A stretch of 64,000 bases of DNA from Aphanomyces cochlioides (taxonomy: Eukaryota; Oomycota; Saprolegniomycetes; Saprolegniales; Verrucalvaceae), in assembly GCA_019828595.1 (NCBI GenBank), contig JAHQRK010000025.1:310001-374000 (forward strand). Reading direction: 5' to 3'. This document shows positions 11,323 through 21,990 of this stretch, piece by piece (the stretch's first letter is position 1; each line of letters begins with the position of its first letter). Under the pieces are notes generated by a model, which saw only the letters and a program-made list of their open reading frames with translations, was not told the DNA's origin and ran no database searches. The position numbers and the translations under genes were made by a program.

Positions 11323-13875
11323 TTAAGGTTCCAAGGTCTCGTTTTGAGATTGTGGTAAGATTTGGGCAGAGAACCACTCATTCTGGTGCAAACTATGAAG
11401 CACCGATGTCAAGGAAGCCTTCGTGGAGTCGTCCAAGGAGGCTTGATTGACTTGGTACAGATGCCGCTTTATAATGTGTCCTGCTAAGCTGGATATCGTC
11501 ATAGGTGTTTTGTTAGGTAAATCTGGACGGTAAATCCGGTCGCACCGAGTTTTCCATATTGTATACCAAATACAAGATAAAAAAATTGGCCACAGCAAAT
11601 TAAATCCAGCTTGGAGGTCTTTGTCTTGGAGTGCTATAGGAGAGAAGAATATTTTTTCCATGGTAGTTGGCCAAGTAAAGTTAAGGGATCTGGCCATGGA
11701 TTTAAATGGACTCCAACATGCTCGAGTATATGGACAGTCCAAGGTGAAATGTTTATACGTCTCCACTTCATGACAAAAAATACAAGTGTTCGGGATATCG
11801 TCCGAGTACTTGAATTTGTATCGGAGAGGTAAGGCTCGTATAAGCAGTCGATATATGAAAGCACTATACGTTGGCAGAATAAATTTGGGCTGCCTGTAGA
11901 ATGCGACCACTTTAATATTTTCCTTGTGGGCATAAAAATCCGAGGGTACCAATAAATGCGCTGTGGGTAAAACCTCCTGAGCTGATTTGGATTTAAATTC
12001 ATGAGTTAAATCATCCAAGGTGGCATCAATAAAGGGTAAAAAGCCATCTTTAAAATTTCCAGCCCAAGTAATTTCGGTAGCCGTTTGCCGATAAGGTGTA
12101 GGCTGACGAAAATTTATTTCTGTGTCCTCGGGTGGAGATGGTAGGATAGACTTAAGTCTTCCGTGTAGAGCATACCACCATTTATGATCGGGAGTGGCTA
12201 AATGGCGTCTTGAGCATTGAGATTTAATCCAATCTAACAGGATTTTCCGATCCATAAGATTGCCATTTTCATCGAGTAGGTGGCGAACATGGGTAAAATT
12301 TAATTTTGCCAGTGATACAGCATAATCATAAGTCTTTGGATAGCAGTGTTCAAAGACAGTTTTCTCCAAGGGTAAGAATTGATTGTGCCAAAGTGGGAAA
12401 TTTCCATCGACTTGTACTGTGGGAAATTTAAGTGGGGTTGGAGATAAGGATAACCATAGTCGAGTAAATGCTGACCAGAGAGGTGGAACCTTATCTTGGT
12501 GTGATATGGCTTTGTACATACTAGAGTGTGGACTCATGAAAAGGAGATCATAAAAATTTCCCCATGGACTGAAGGCTCTGGAGAGTAAATATTCTCCAAT
12601 GGATAGCCATGCTGGCAATTTCGTTTGACCATACGAGTTGTGAGGTGGTGCTAGGAGTAGCTTGAAGCATTTAAAGGTCATGACCCGGTGTACTTTTGAC
12701 CACCAGTGGGTAGACGATTTAAATCCGAGACCACCTTGTGCTTTTGGAAGGAAAATAATGTCCGAGTTGAATTGATGCAAATGACGTTGAGTCGAATATG
12801 GATCAATTGTATCGCCGTGAATAAATTGCTTGGCGACCTTGTCGAATAGTTTGGCATATTCTTTGTCGATCGGAATAAATTGGAGTTGATACCAGAGCAC
12901 AGGAAAACAAATTGACCTTAGGATTGTCACTTTTCCGGGTAAGGTTCGTGCTCGATAAGACCATAGTTGTGTTCTTGAGACCAATTTCTCCAATAGCGAA
13001 TTTAAACGTGTTGTGGCTGTGATGTTGGGAGAAATTAAAAGGCCCAACGATTTAGCAGGTTTGTCATCAGTAATAGCCAAAGGTGCCAGGTCTGGAGGTA
13101 AATTGGCATGGGTCAATAATTCTGTCTTGGAGAGATTTAACTTGAAACCAGAGATATCACAGAATTTTTTGACGATGTCGAGTTGGAGTTGCAACGTCGA
13201 TGTATTTTTGGAGTACAATTGGGAGTCGTCTGCATAATAGCTCCCGGTGTGAGTGTGATGACCAATTCGTATGCCCAAATCTTTTCTCTTGCGTATGGCT
13301 AAACACATAGGTTCTAGCGCCAAGACAAATAAAAGAGGTGATAATGGGTCGCCTTGTAAAACACCACGTTGGATCTTAAATGGGTTGGATAAATGCCCAT
13401 TGACAATAATTCGTCCACGACGATTTGAATAAAGCACTTTGACCATGTTGAGAAAGGACGGTGGAAAATTAAATTCCTTCAGGGTTGCCAATAAATAGGA
13501 ATGGTTGACCCTATCAAAGGCTTTTTCAAAGTCCAAGAGGGCCACAATAGACTCGGAGGAATAAAACTTCATAAAGTGATTCAGGTCTTCCAAGCGCAGT
13601 AAATTGGTTTGGATTGATCGACCACGAATAAAACCTGTTTGATCCGGGTGGACTATCGACTGAATGATTCTCTGCATTCGTTCTGCAAGGACCATTGTGA
13701 GGATTTTCACGTCGATATTGACCAAGCTGATGGGACGGTAATTTTTTGGGAGTAGTTTGTCGTCCTTTTTGTACAGCAGTACAATTAAACTTGTCAATTG
13801 GGAGGGTGCCAAGTTGGAGTGAGAGTTGATTTGGTAATAGTATAGCATTTCCAAAGCTCCAAAGCCAGGGACCAT
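11323..13875 (-). CDS. LINE ORF2, reverse transcriptase part
   Basis: An 850-codon open frame. Reverse-transcriptase blocks appear in order: PISLVNIDVKILTMVLAERM, DQTGFIRGRS, ALLDFEKAFDRVNHSYL, GVLQGDPLSPLLFVLALEP and the active site YADD near residue 217. The C-terminus has CIFCHEVETYKHFTLDC, a Cys/His finger often found at the end of LINE ORF2. The natural N-terminus is the endonuclease encoded just upstream in another frame; the frame switch is near 13850, where the two readings overlap. The first codon here is therefore not a real start. Confidence 0.85.
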   Translation of the reverse strand: MVPGFGALEMLYYYQINSHSNLAPSQLTSLIVLLYKKDDKLLPKNYRPISLVNIDVKILTMVLAERMQRIIQSIVHPDQTGFIRGRSIQTNLLRLEDLNHFMKFYSSESIVALLDFEKAFDRVNHSYLLATLKEFNFPPSFLNMVKVLYSNRRGRIIVNGHLSNPFKIQRGVLQGDPLSPLLFVLALEPMCLAIRKRKDLGIRIGHHTHTGSYYADDSQLYSKNTSTLQLQLDIVKKFCDISGFKLNLSKTELLTHANLPPDLAPLAITDDKPAKSLGLLISPNITATTRLNSLLEKLVSRTQLWSYRARTLPGKVTILRSICFPVLWYQLQFIPIDKEYAKLFDKVAKQFIHGDTIDPYSTQRHLHQFNSDIIFLPKAQGGLGFKSSTHWWSKVHRVMTFKCFKLLLAPPHNSYGQTKLPAWLSIGEYLLSRAFSPWGNFYDLLFMSPHSSMYKAISHQDKVPPLWSAFTRLWLSLSPTPLKFPTVQVDGNFPLWHNQFLPLEKTVFEHCYPKTYDYAVSLAKLNFTHVRHLLDENGNLMDRKILLDWIKSQCSRRHLATPDHKWWYALHGRLKSILPSPPEDTEINFRQPTPYRQTATEITWAGNFKDGFLPFIDATLDDLTHEFKSKSAQEVLPTAHLLVPSDFYAHKENIKVVAFYRQPKFILPTYSAFIYRLLIRALPLRYKFKYSDDIPNTCIFCHEVETYKHFTLDCPYTRACWSPFKSMARSLNFTWPTTMEKIFFSPIALQDKDLQAGFNLLWPIFLSCIWYTIWKTRCDRIYRPDLPNKTPMTISSLAGHIIKRHLYQVNQASLDDSTKASLTSVLHSLHQNEWFSAQILPQSQNETLEP

Positions 13876-15416
13876 TCATGGGGAAACATTTTCAAAATTT
13901 CGTAGGGCAGTGAATTTGGCCCAGGAGTTGAATTCCGTTTGGAGTGTTTAATGGCAAAATAAAATTCGTTTGCCGTGGGAGGAGCCCCAATAAATCTCTT
14001 GTCGTCGATATTGAGTCGGCGAGATATCAGAGTTTTTAAATACTTGGCCATTCTTTCCTTGTCAACTGCCTCATGGTCGCCATACAGGTCAGAATAAAAC
14101 TCGTGGAGTGTCGAGGAAATTGATTGTTGATCAGAAGCAATATTTCCATTGGACATTTTGAGTGCCTTGAAGGGAGATTTTTGTAAAGGGATTGTGCGAG
14201 GTGGCTTCAGGTGAAATTTGGTACACCTTTCCGCTTTCTCGAGATGAGTTTGCATAGCAGTATCTTCCCGTAGGACTTTTTTCCTGTCATGATATTCATG
14301 TATGGCAGCTTGAATTGTTTTGATACGTGCCATCAAGGACGCACATGGGGCGTTTTGGTAATCCCGAATCAATAAAGCCAAATCCATAGATAATTTCTTG
14401 AGAGGCCTTTGTTGATTTTCGACCAACTCGTCGTGTAGGTATTTTAATTGATTTCGCATGTTGGTGATCATGGTGTCGAAATGTAGACCAACATTTGAGT
14501 TTAATTGGGTCTTGGTAAGGAAGGTTTCAAGTTGACGAGAGATAATTAATTTGGCCTTGTCATTGTTGAGAACCCATTGTGGTGTTTTCCATGGACCAGG
14601 TCCCATTGATACTGCTGGACGTTTGGTCAATAATTTGCAGGGAGTGTGGTCAGCATGAGGAATTAGTTCCAGGTGACGAAATTTCAGATGACGTAGGGAT
14701 GCCATAGCAGACGAGATGAAAATATAGTCAAGCCGATTGACAAATTTTGGACTTGTGAAAGCACGTTTCAGTGGATTTTGTTGACGGAAAATGTCAACGA
14801 GGTGTAAATCTTGTAGCCATAGGTTGAGTTCATATGAGCCATGGGTCGCATGAGTCGAAGGACGGTATGAATCTAATGTTGGGGAGAAAATAACGTTAAA
14901 GTCGCCACCAACAATATGAAAAGCTTCGGGTGGAAAATCGCGAGGCAGATCATTAAAAAAATCCACACGGTCGTGATAGTCGTACGGAGCATAGATGTTG
15001 TGAATAAAAACCGGGATATTGTCCAGAGTGGCCGATATAAGTAAATAACGACCACGGAGGAGAGGTTTGTCCCAAGAGTGGTTTAAATTGGTGCAATTGT
15101 CCAGAGGGCAGTCAGGATGAATAAATGTAGCAAGGCCTCCAGTAGGATGAGAGGTATTGCTGATGGAATAAATTGGCTCCTCGTAGAAGAAAGTGCCTTG
15201 TTGGTTGGTATGTTTTTTCCAGTAGAAATTGATTTTGCCATGGTCGCTGGGGTAAGGCAGTCGAGTTTCTTGGATAAGTGAGATAGAGTTTTTGAGGAGA
15301 AAGTTCTTGAGAAGTTGGTGGAAAGAATTGGAGAGACCATTTGTGTTGAGAGAAAACAAGCTAATATCCCAGTCGATAATGGCTTGTGGTAGCGCGTTAA
15401 TTGTGGTCACGGTCAT
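13794..15416 (-). CDS. LINE ORF2, apurinic-type endonuclease part
   Basis: A 540-codon frame starting near ISLFSLNTNGLSNS. Endonuclease motifs: QETR, IHNIYAPYDYHDR, GGDFNVIF, RLDYIFIS and the catalytic HADHTP. The frame ends at 13794, 26 codons after it overlaps the reverse-transcriptase frame; a one-base shift near 13850 would join ...EWSLALE to MLYYYQINSHSNLAPSQLTS. The enzyme nicks target DNA so that reverse transcription can be primed. The ATG at 15416 starts a protein that lacks a signal sequence, as expected. Confidence 0.85.
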   Translation of the reverse strand: MTVTTINALPQAIIDWDISLFSLNTNGLSNSFHQLLKNFLLKNSISLIQETRLPYPSDHGKINFYWKKHTNQQGTFFYEEPIYSISNTSHPTGGLATFIHPDCPLDNCTNLNHSWDKPLLRGRYLLISATLDNIPVFIHNIYAPYDYHDRVDFFNDLPRDFPPEAFHIVGGDFNVIFSPTLDSYRPSTHATHGSYELNLWLQDLHLVDIFRQQNPLKRAFTSPKFVNRLDYIFISSAMASLRHLKFRHLELIPHADHTPCKLLTKRPAVSMGPGPWKTPQWVLNNDKAKLIISRQLETFLTKTQLNSNVGLHFDTMITNMRNQLKYLHDELVENQQRPLKKLSMDLALLIRDYQNAPCASLMARIKTIQAAIHEYHDRKKVLREDTAMQTHLEKAERCTKFHLKPPRTIPLQKSPFKALKMSNGNIASDQQSISSTLHEFYSDLYGDHEAVDKERMAKYLKTLISRRLNIDDKRFIGAPPTANEFYFAIKHSKRNSTPGPNSLPYEILKMFPHEWSLALELWKCYTITKSTLTPTWHPPN

Positions 15417-15516
15417 GATTAATATTTGGGTTTTGATTTTTTGACTTCAAGTCGTTGTGTTGGTTTGGGTCGGGGTGTGGTGATTGTGGTTTTAATTGAT
15501 TTTGTGTGTTGGCGAG

Positions 15517-18007
15517 TCAATTGGAGTCTGCATTGTCACCATCGCCAAGTTCTTTGTAGTCGAGTTCAGGAGCCTTTTCGTCCGGAAGTAAAGTTAACAA
15601 GGCATCAGTATCCGAGTCAAAACACTTCGTAGGGTCAATTGTTTGGAGTGCCAGATCTTTCACAATATGGCTCAACTCTTCTTCAATTTTATGATGTTGC
15701 ACCAGGTTTCCAGCAGCAGGACTGGAAATTAATTTAATCAAGGAGGCGTCCGTGATTAAATTGCAATTGGGCCAACGGTGGACTTTGTCTTTCAGGCACA
15801 GATTAATATACTCATCGTTCGTATAAGCTTCAGGTGCTCTGTTGGACAGAAATAGATCGATTGCTGCTAGAGATCTTCTCATGTGGTAGTCTTCGTCATT
15901 TGGACACAAACTTTGGAATAGATTTGTGGGGCTGTAATTTTCAGGAGGAGGATGGCCATGCTGTTTTTGGTAGTACGAGGTAAATCGTTCTACATCAATA
16001 GCTTGCATGGGATTTTCTCCAGCCATTAAACGTATAATTCCTCTCGAGGCAATTAAATTGGATGCGATTTTGCGAGATTTTGGGTCCATATAGATATTTC
16101 CAATAAAGCCAGGTTGGTTGAGGGTTTCATCATGAAATACCAATGGGTTGGTAGATTCATTCAGTTTTTTCTTCAGCTCTGTGATTTGAGCCTTCACTTT
16201 GGCTCCTGCTGGTTTCGTAGAGGCTGGAATTTTTTTGGGTATCGTTGATTTTGGGGACGAAGCAGGACGTTTTTTGGGCGTGTCGGTAGGAACGATATCA
16301 AGATGGAATCGAGGAACCGTTGTACCTGATGTTGTCACGTCAGAGTCGTCTGAGCTGAGGATAGCGAATCGATTTTGTGTTGGAATCGAGGTAGCTGATA
16401 TTTTGTATTGGGGACCTTGAATAAAACCGGCTCGAGTTGGTTTAAATTCGTCCTGGGATAAATTGGGTTTGTCTGTGAGAATAATATTATTCTCGCTCGA
16501 GCCCTTGGGTGATTGTGGAGGATTTAATATCTTCTTGGGTTGAGCTACCATTTCTTCCTCTTCGATATTTGATTTCTCCTCTTGTTCCATGTCCACATCG
16601 CTTGACAGGTCGACAAAGTTTTCCTTGCCATTTTGATTTTCCTTGGGATCGGCATTAGGGGATTCGGAGTTTCCAGTTATGCCAGTATTTTCCTTCGGGG
16701 TGTTGGGTGGTTGGTTTTCTGTCGATGGATTTTCGGGAGCATCAGTTTTTTCCTCTGTAGCGTTTTCCTCGACATGGTCTGTATTCTTTTTAGCGTCGTC
16801 TTTTTGTTTGGCTTTTTCCAGTCTAGCTTGAACGCTGGGAGGGACCGTTTGATTGAGGGACCGAATTTTATGTTGAAAAACATAAACTTGGTTTTGGATC
16901 TCGACTTGCCAAAGGAGGAGTTTCGGAGTCAAAAAGGACTCGAAATTGGGTCGAGCGTAATAAATTGTCAGTACTGGGGTTAAAACCAACAATGACGCAG
17001 TGAGTGAGTTCTTCCAACTTTTTCAAAATCGCTTTTTGAATATCGTGATCCACCAGGTTGTTGAAAGTAATAAAATAAAGTTTCGAGTGGGGAGAATATT
17101 CAGGCACAGTAAATTTTTGTTTTCCCAGACGAAGGGAGGTTCCACAAGTTTTGCGCAATAGATCATCGTCATAAAACGTCAAAGAGAGAGTAGTCGGGTT
17201 TTTCTTGTGGAACAGAATTTCCTTGAATTTCGATTCCCAAAGCGTACCCGGGTTTTGGGTAATTAAATTCGCTCGGATTTGGTAGTCCTTGACTTGACGG
17301 AAAGCTTCTCCCAGAGGAATGTCCACAGTGCAAGCCTTCGAGGATGGAGTTTTCAAGATGTCTTCAATGAATTCATCCATAGCAGTAGGGTTTTGGCGGA
17401 ATTCTCGAGCTTGTCGAATTAATTCTTCCAATTCAGAGTCGTCAATGGGATGCCCACCAGTGTTGCGAACCAATTGGGTTTTCACATGGCGGGCTCCTTC
17501 CCATACATTATTTTTCTTCGAGTTGGTTTTTTTGCCTTCGTTGTTGGACGAAGCTTGTTTTTTGGGGTTGGAGGGTTTGGCAGGAGAGTTTGTCCCATCT
17601 TTGGAGGGATTTTTCGAATTAGGTAAAACTCGTCCATGAGGGGTGCCGTCAGGATGGGTAATATTCTCCCCAGGCTTGTCAGAATCCTTGGGTAATTTGC
17701 CACCATTGGCGTCAGAGGCAGGTTTTTCGTTGGAACCATTAATATCCATACCCATTCCTGCATCATCGGGTCCATTTCTTTTGTCCATATTTGGACCAGT
17801 GTCACCACCTAAGTCAACACCATCTTGGTTGGAAACATTTTCCATACGAAGAGAGTCGGACGCAGCGGCGCTGTTCCTAGAGGAAGGAGGTTTTTCAGCG
17901 GCTTCTCGGCTCGGACCGGGCGTCGCTTGGCTAGGGTCAGGCGTCGATTCACGTTGAGCGAATCGAGACACCGTCGAAAGGATGGTTTTTTCCGCGCTAG
18001 AGGCCAT
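15517..18007 (-). pseudogene. LINE ORF1 protein with one frameshift
   Basis: The first part (18007 to about 16900) encodes a Ser/Pro/Asn-rich start followed by a folded region (DIPLGEAFRQVKDYQIRANL, RLGKQKFTVPEYSPHSKLYF). The second part (about 16920-15517) starts at VEIQNQVYVFQHKIRSLNQ, is acidic and Lys-rich, then ends in a second folded region (YYQKQHGHPPPENYSPTNLF). The two frames overlap at 16868-16992 and should be one polypeptide of roughly 830 aa. No zinc knuckle is visible. Presumed nucleic-acid chaperone by position only. Confidence 0.65.
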
Positions 18008-18087
18008 GACGTTGTCGAAAGCACCTAAAAAGCAAGATTTTCCGTTGGGGGGCTGTGGTAGTTTAACCTACAAAGCAAAAACGAAAG

Positions 18088-18122
18088 TCTAAATTAAACG
18101 CCGGGGCTTCAGTAAAGTAGTG
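18088..18122. repeat. Copy of the 35-bp Merlin-1 end sequence
   Basis: The reverse complement reads CACTACTTTACTGAAGCCCC then GGCGTTTAATTTAGA and differs from bases 6844-6878 at three positions. Lies 80 bp beyond the LINE start codon. Possibly the remaining end of another element of the same family. Confidence 0.55.
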
Positions 18123-18341
18123 CCGGTTTTCCAACGTATGAGTACCGCATTTGATAAACAGTACCAAAATTATAAATTTACAAGGTATCCGTACTGAAAA
18201 TTTTCATTATCTTTATATTGAACTGTGAAGATTTTATCCAAATTAATAAATCAATACATACAATGTATTCTGTTATAAAGGTATATTCAGGTTGACATTG
18301 CAATTTGGTCCATTGTGACTAATGGAAGTACACTCTGACAG

Positions 18342-18350
18342 CTCCTAGAA
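18342..18350 (+). repeat. Left 9-bp target-site duplication of the MULE
   Basis: CTCCTAGAA, repeated directly at 26953-26961. The same nine bases begin the conserved LRR upstream motif, so the MULE appears to have inserted into the upstream region of LRR-D. Confidence 0.65.
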
Positions 18351-18366
18351 GAGGACCCAAAATTGT

Positions 18367-18573
18367 CACACACCATTTGCTGAATGCCACACAAAAATAA
18401 ATTAAAAACACACAGGATAATCTGACGTTCACACACGTTTGTATTAACAACACACAATGAAACTAATAATAAACATTGTCTCTGAATAACACATTAAGGC
18501 GTCTGAATGACACACAATTATTTGTGAACACATCAAAACTGCTGAAGTCCACACAAAGAAGCATGAACGGCAC
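18367..18573. repeat. 21-bp phased array of CACACAA motifs at the MULE left end
   Basis: CAC trinucleotides in a CTGAATNNCACACAA context begin at 18367, 18388, 18409, 18430, 18451, 18490, 18511, 18529, 18550 and 18571, with a degenerate member near 18474. Most steps are exactly 21 bp. The right end has three such sites on the other strand, ending at 26897, 26918 and 26939, also 21 bp apart. Two helical turns per step would place bound proteins on one face of the DNA. Probably transposase-binding sites. Confidence 0.7.
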
Positions 18574-19130
18574 AAGGAAGAGATTGGGAAGTATCCTAGT
18601 ATGATACTAGTACTACTAATGTAGTACATTACACACATCAAATTCTGTCACATGTGGTCCAAAAAAATGTACACCAAAAGAATGAGCTGCTGTCGCTGTT
18701 ACCCCTCCCTGGGACTTGGGTGGTGAGTGCTACCACATGTTAGGCTGTATTTTCACCCCATGATTCACATATCATCCACCGGAATTATGGTTTCCCGAAG
18801 GTATCCATCCAAGAATGCGAAGTAACGTTGCACAACAGAAATATTACACCACGGTCGCTTAGCAGTTCTATGGGTGCTCATAATTCGTATTTTGTAAATC
18901 ATATAGAGGTTAATATATACTCGGGTAAATCAAATGATTTACAAATTCCACAAAATCATATTTTTTGCCAAAGAATGTTTTAAAAATATATGAAAAATTG
19001 TATGTAATAATATATATTATTACTCAACGTCAAGCACACGGAAAATGCAAATCCACTGATTTACTGGACGGAGAGCCAATCAATCTGAAAAGAAATAATA
19101 AAAAGCACGCTAATCACTTCAGATTTTTGT

Positions 19131-21307
19131 TTGCAGATCATGCATTCGAGGAGCGACGTCACGATCGAGAAAGCGAGACGAAATCGTATCAGCGAGCCTA
19201 CTCGAAAGGGCTACGCATCAGGTATTGAACAGGTTAAAAAGTGGGTAGTCTTGACCAAACAAGACAACCTTCGTCAGCCGTGCGCAGATTCTAACGACGG
19301 GAAAACTTTGAATTTATCGACCTTCCATTATGATCATTTCCTCGAGTTCCTCGTGTGGACTGTGCGCAATAGAGACATCCAAGTAAATACATTGAGTGGT
19401 TACCGCAGCGCGATAAAAAACCTCTACAAAGACCAAAAAGTTCCTCTCCCTGTGGAATATGGTGATGACATGAAGGAATTTTTTTCAGGTTTATTCATAT
19501 ATGCTGATATAGTAATAGTGTTGTAGGAATAAAGAAGTCTATGGCAACAGACCTCCAAACAGGAGAAAAATTACTGAGTGGCAAGCGGCCACTTTCATTT
19601 TCAATATATGAAGCATTATGCACCAAAAGTTTGGCTTTGTCGGATGGTGGCTTCACTCATTTGTTTTTAATTTTCACATGGAATTTGATGTGCCGATCGA
19701 AATCCACAGAAACAATTAGGTAGATGTCATTTCTATATTCGATTGCTCAGGTTGATGTATAGATTTGATCATCTTTCCTGTGAAGATGACTCCATAGGTG
19801 TCACATTTTATAAAACAAAGACAAAACAAGAGGGTAGACAAATTCTTTGAAAATGCATAGTTATCATTATGTAGGAACGACTGTTAAAGATCCTAGGCAT
19901 TGCTTTGCCAATCCCCTCAAACCAGCAATATGTTTATTCTTGGCCCTTGGTATATATTTGGCATTGCAAACCAGTTAGCTCTTGGCTGTCTCTTTCCAGG
20001 TGCAAACCAAAAGGTTAAACTACATAAAGTCCTGCATTTCATTATTGTTTAGGGTAGATTTGGGAAATCACTGACTAAGTTGGTTCAATCTAGCCGAGTA
20101 CAAGCCACAGGCACTTCCGAGATTGGAACCCATTCGATAAGAAAGGGTGTTGCAACTTTTGCTTGCTCAGGGACAACTGGCGGGCCATCAATTATAAGCG
20201 TTTGTTTAAGATGCGGTTGGTCGATAGGAAACGTTATGGAACGCTATTTTAGATACGAGGCGGCGGGCGACCAATTTACAGGTCGTGTGGTCACCGGTCT
20301 ACCGGTAAACAGCAGTGATTTTGCTGTTTTGCCTCCACATTTTGTAATTCACGAAGATCCTGTTGTTTCAAAATGCCTCAATTTAATGTTTCTAAATCTT
20401 TGTGGTCTATCTAGCATGCTCCCTATTTTACGCTTAATTCTGGCCAGCTTGGTGTATCACAGTGACTATTTAATCGCCACATTGCCACCTCAACATGCTC
20501 TATTATCAACGGCTTTGTTTTGTGATATTAACATGCTACGGTATCTTAAATCCAAAGCCAATGCGGGCTATGAATCGAATATCCTCAAAGCTAGTGGCAT
20601 TCCCCCCCACGTTAAAGTCCTGCGAAAACTTGAACGCAACTTTATGTCAATCACGTCCTTACCGAGCATTATACTTGACGGAGTCAATAAAATTGTTGAA
20701 GAAAAGGGGGTGGCTGCTGGTAATGTTACAAAAGATATTCTTGTCAACACAATTCATTCGGCGTTGAAAGCATTTTTGCCCTTGGTTCCTTCTCTTGATC
20801 ATGCTGCTACCACATTAAATTATGATTCATGCGATCTCCAGTCCTATCCAGTTTTTACCATAGGTTCACGTTTGAGTGTATTACCAGCCGACTTCGATTT
20901 CCCCAGTGTTGATCTTGCGACAGGATGGCAGCTCTGGTGGCTGGGAAATCCAGCTCGTAAAATCATACCTTTATGTAAAATAACCCCCCACGATTTGACC
21001 AACATAAAGATCAAAAATACCTTTGCACAATGGAAATACGTCATGCAAAAGCTTCACGACGAGCTTGTGAAAATTACAAATCGACAAATGCCAAACAGCC
21101 CTACTCGTGATGAGGTATGTCATTCATTTAAAGTCCTACAGCCCTTTCTGGACAGAGTTTTTTTTGGGCGAGTCAAAGACGCGGAAGCATCGAGCAATTC
21201 AATTGAAAGTGTTGACATACGCTAAACTTGTTCGTTTGGAGCAAGGGATTCAGAAAAAACGAGCCTTTGTTCCACGCAAGCGCAAAAGACCAGAAGAACA
21301 CACGTGA
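19131..21307 (+). pseudogene. Crypton-type tyrosine recombinase, degenerate
   Basis: First exon 19131 to about 19486 (NRISEPTRKGYASGIEQVKK, NTLSGYRSAIKNLYKDQKVP), an intron of about 40 nt, then a second segment (19541-19730) and a frame-damaged part up to 19990 with NPLKPAICLFLAL. The last segment, 20080 onward, has GTHSIRKGVATFACSG, carrying the recombinase H-x-x-R, and RCGWSIGNVMERYFRYEAAG with the candidate nucleophilic tyrosine. After about 21150 a second frame gives a basic tail (KKRAFVPRKRKRPEEHT). Tyrosine-recombinase Cryptons integrate without terminal inverted repeats, and none were seen. Several frame changes make it inactive. Confidence 0.75.
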
Positions 21308-21309
21308 CG

Positions 21310-21982
21310 AGCCTGACCCAGTTCTGCTTGTTGTCTATTTGAGTAGTAATTAATACATGTATCTCGATGGAATCAACTTACGTTTTTGTGGTTGCTGTTT
21401 CTCTGGCTCTAGCCACGTCTGGATGAACCAGAGAAATGCCGTGGGTCAAACAGCACCTTGGGAATTTGATCAGCTTCGAAATGTGGGGTGTGGTAACGCA
21501 GTCTCCCATTCGCTTGGTCTTCATGACTTCTTGGTCAGCTTTCACTTCACTCCACTTCTTTGTTCGAAATTGGGATTGGGCTTGAAATTGTCGCCATATT
21601 TCTATCCAATCCCCGCTAAATATCGTTTTGTCTTATTATGATTGGATGATAACTGATGGTAAATCAAACGATTTACGTTTTCTGACAACAAGTCATTCTA
21701 CTGTTCCCCGTCAAATGTACTACCCAAGCCGGGTTTTGAACCCCCGACCTATAGGTAATATGCTCGATGTCAAAACACCTGAGCTAATTTCCTTTGTCGA
21801 AATGAGGAACAGAAAATGTATACTACAGCCCTCAATTTTGGAAACTATACAATATTATACGATATAAAATTTCCTCAGTTATTAATTAATACAGATCTAA
21901 TTATAAGTAAGAAAAATATTCGAACCTATGAAACTTAATACATATTTAATTATACATTGTTGAGAATAATTGACTATGAATA
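21310..21982. other. Stretch between Crypton and Merlin-2, no gene recognised
   Basis: Only short frames. Belongs to the MULE body or to the Crypton 3' flank; the Merlin-2 target duplication starts at 21983. Confidence 0.4.
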
Positions 21983-21990
21983 TATAATTG

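Larger units (their letters stand above)
11323..18007 (-). mobile_element. Non-LTR retrotransposon (APE-type LINE)
   Basis: Two coding regions run on the minus strand: ORF1 (18007-15517) and ORF2 with endonuclease and reverse transcriptase (15416-11323). The order ORF1, apurinic-type endonuclease, reverse transcriptase, CX2C-type finger is that of L1/Tx1/Tad-like LINEs. The 5' end probably lies between 18007 and about 18087. The 3' end is not defined because the following 2.4 kb lacks a clear poly-A and has internal repeats. ORF1 and ORF2 each carry one frameshift. Confidence 0.85.

Noticed and set aside
18361..18580. CRISPR-like array because of regular spacing
   Set aside because: Repeats are only about 8-10 bp with 21-bp steps and sit at a transposon end in a eukaryotic genome; not a CRISPR.
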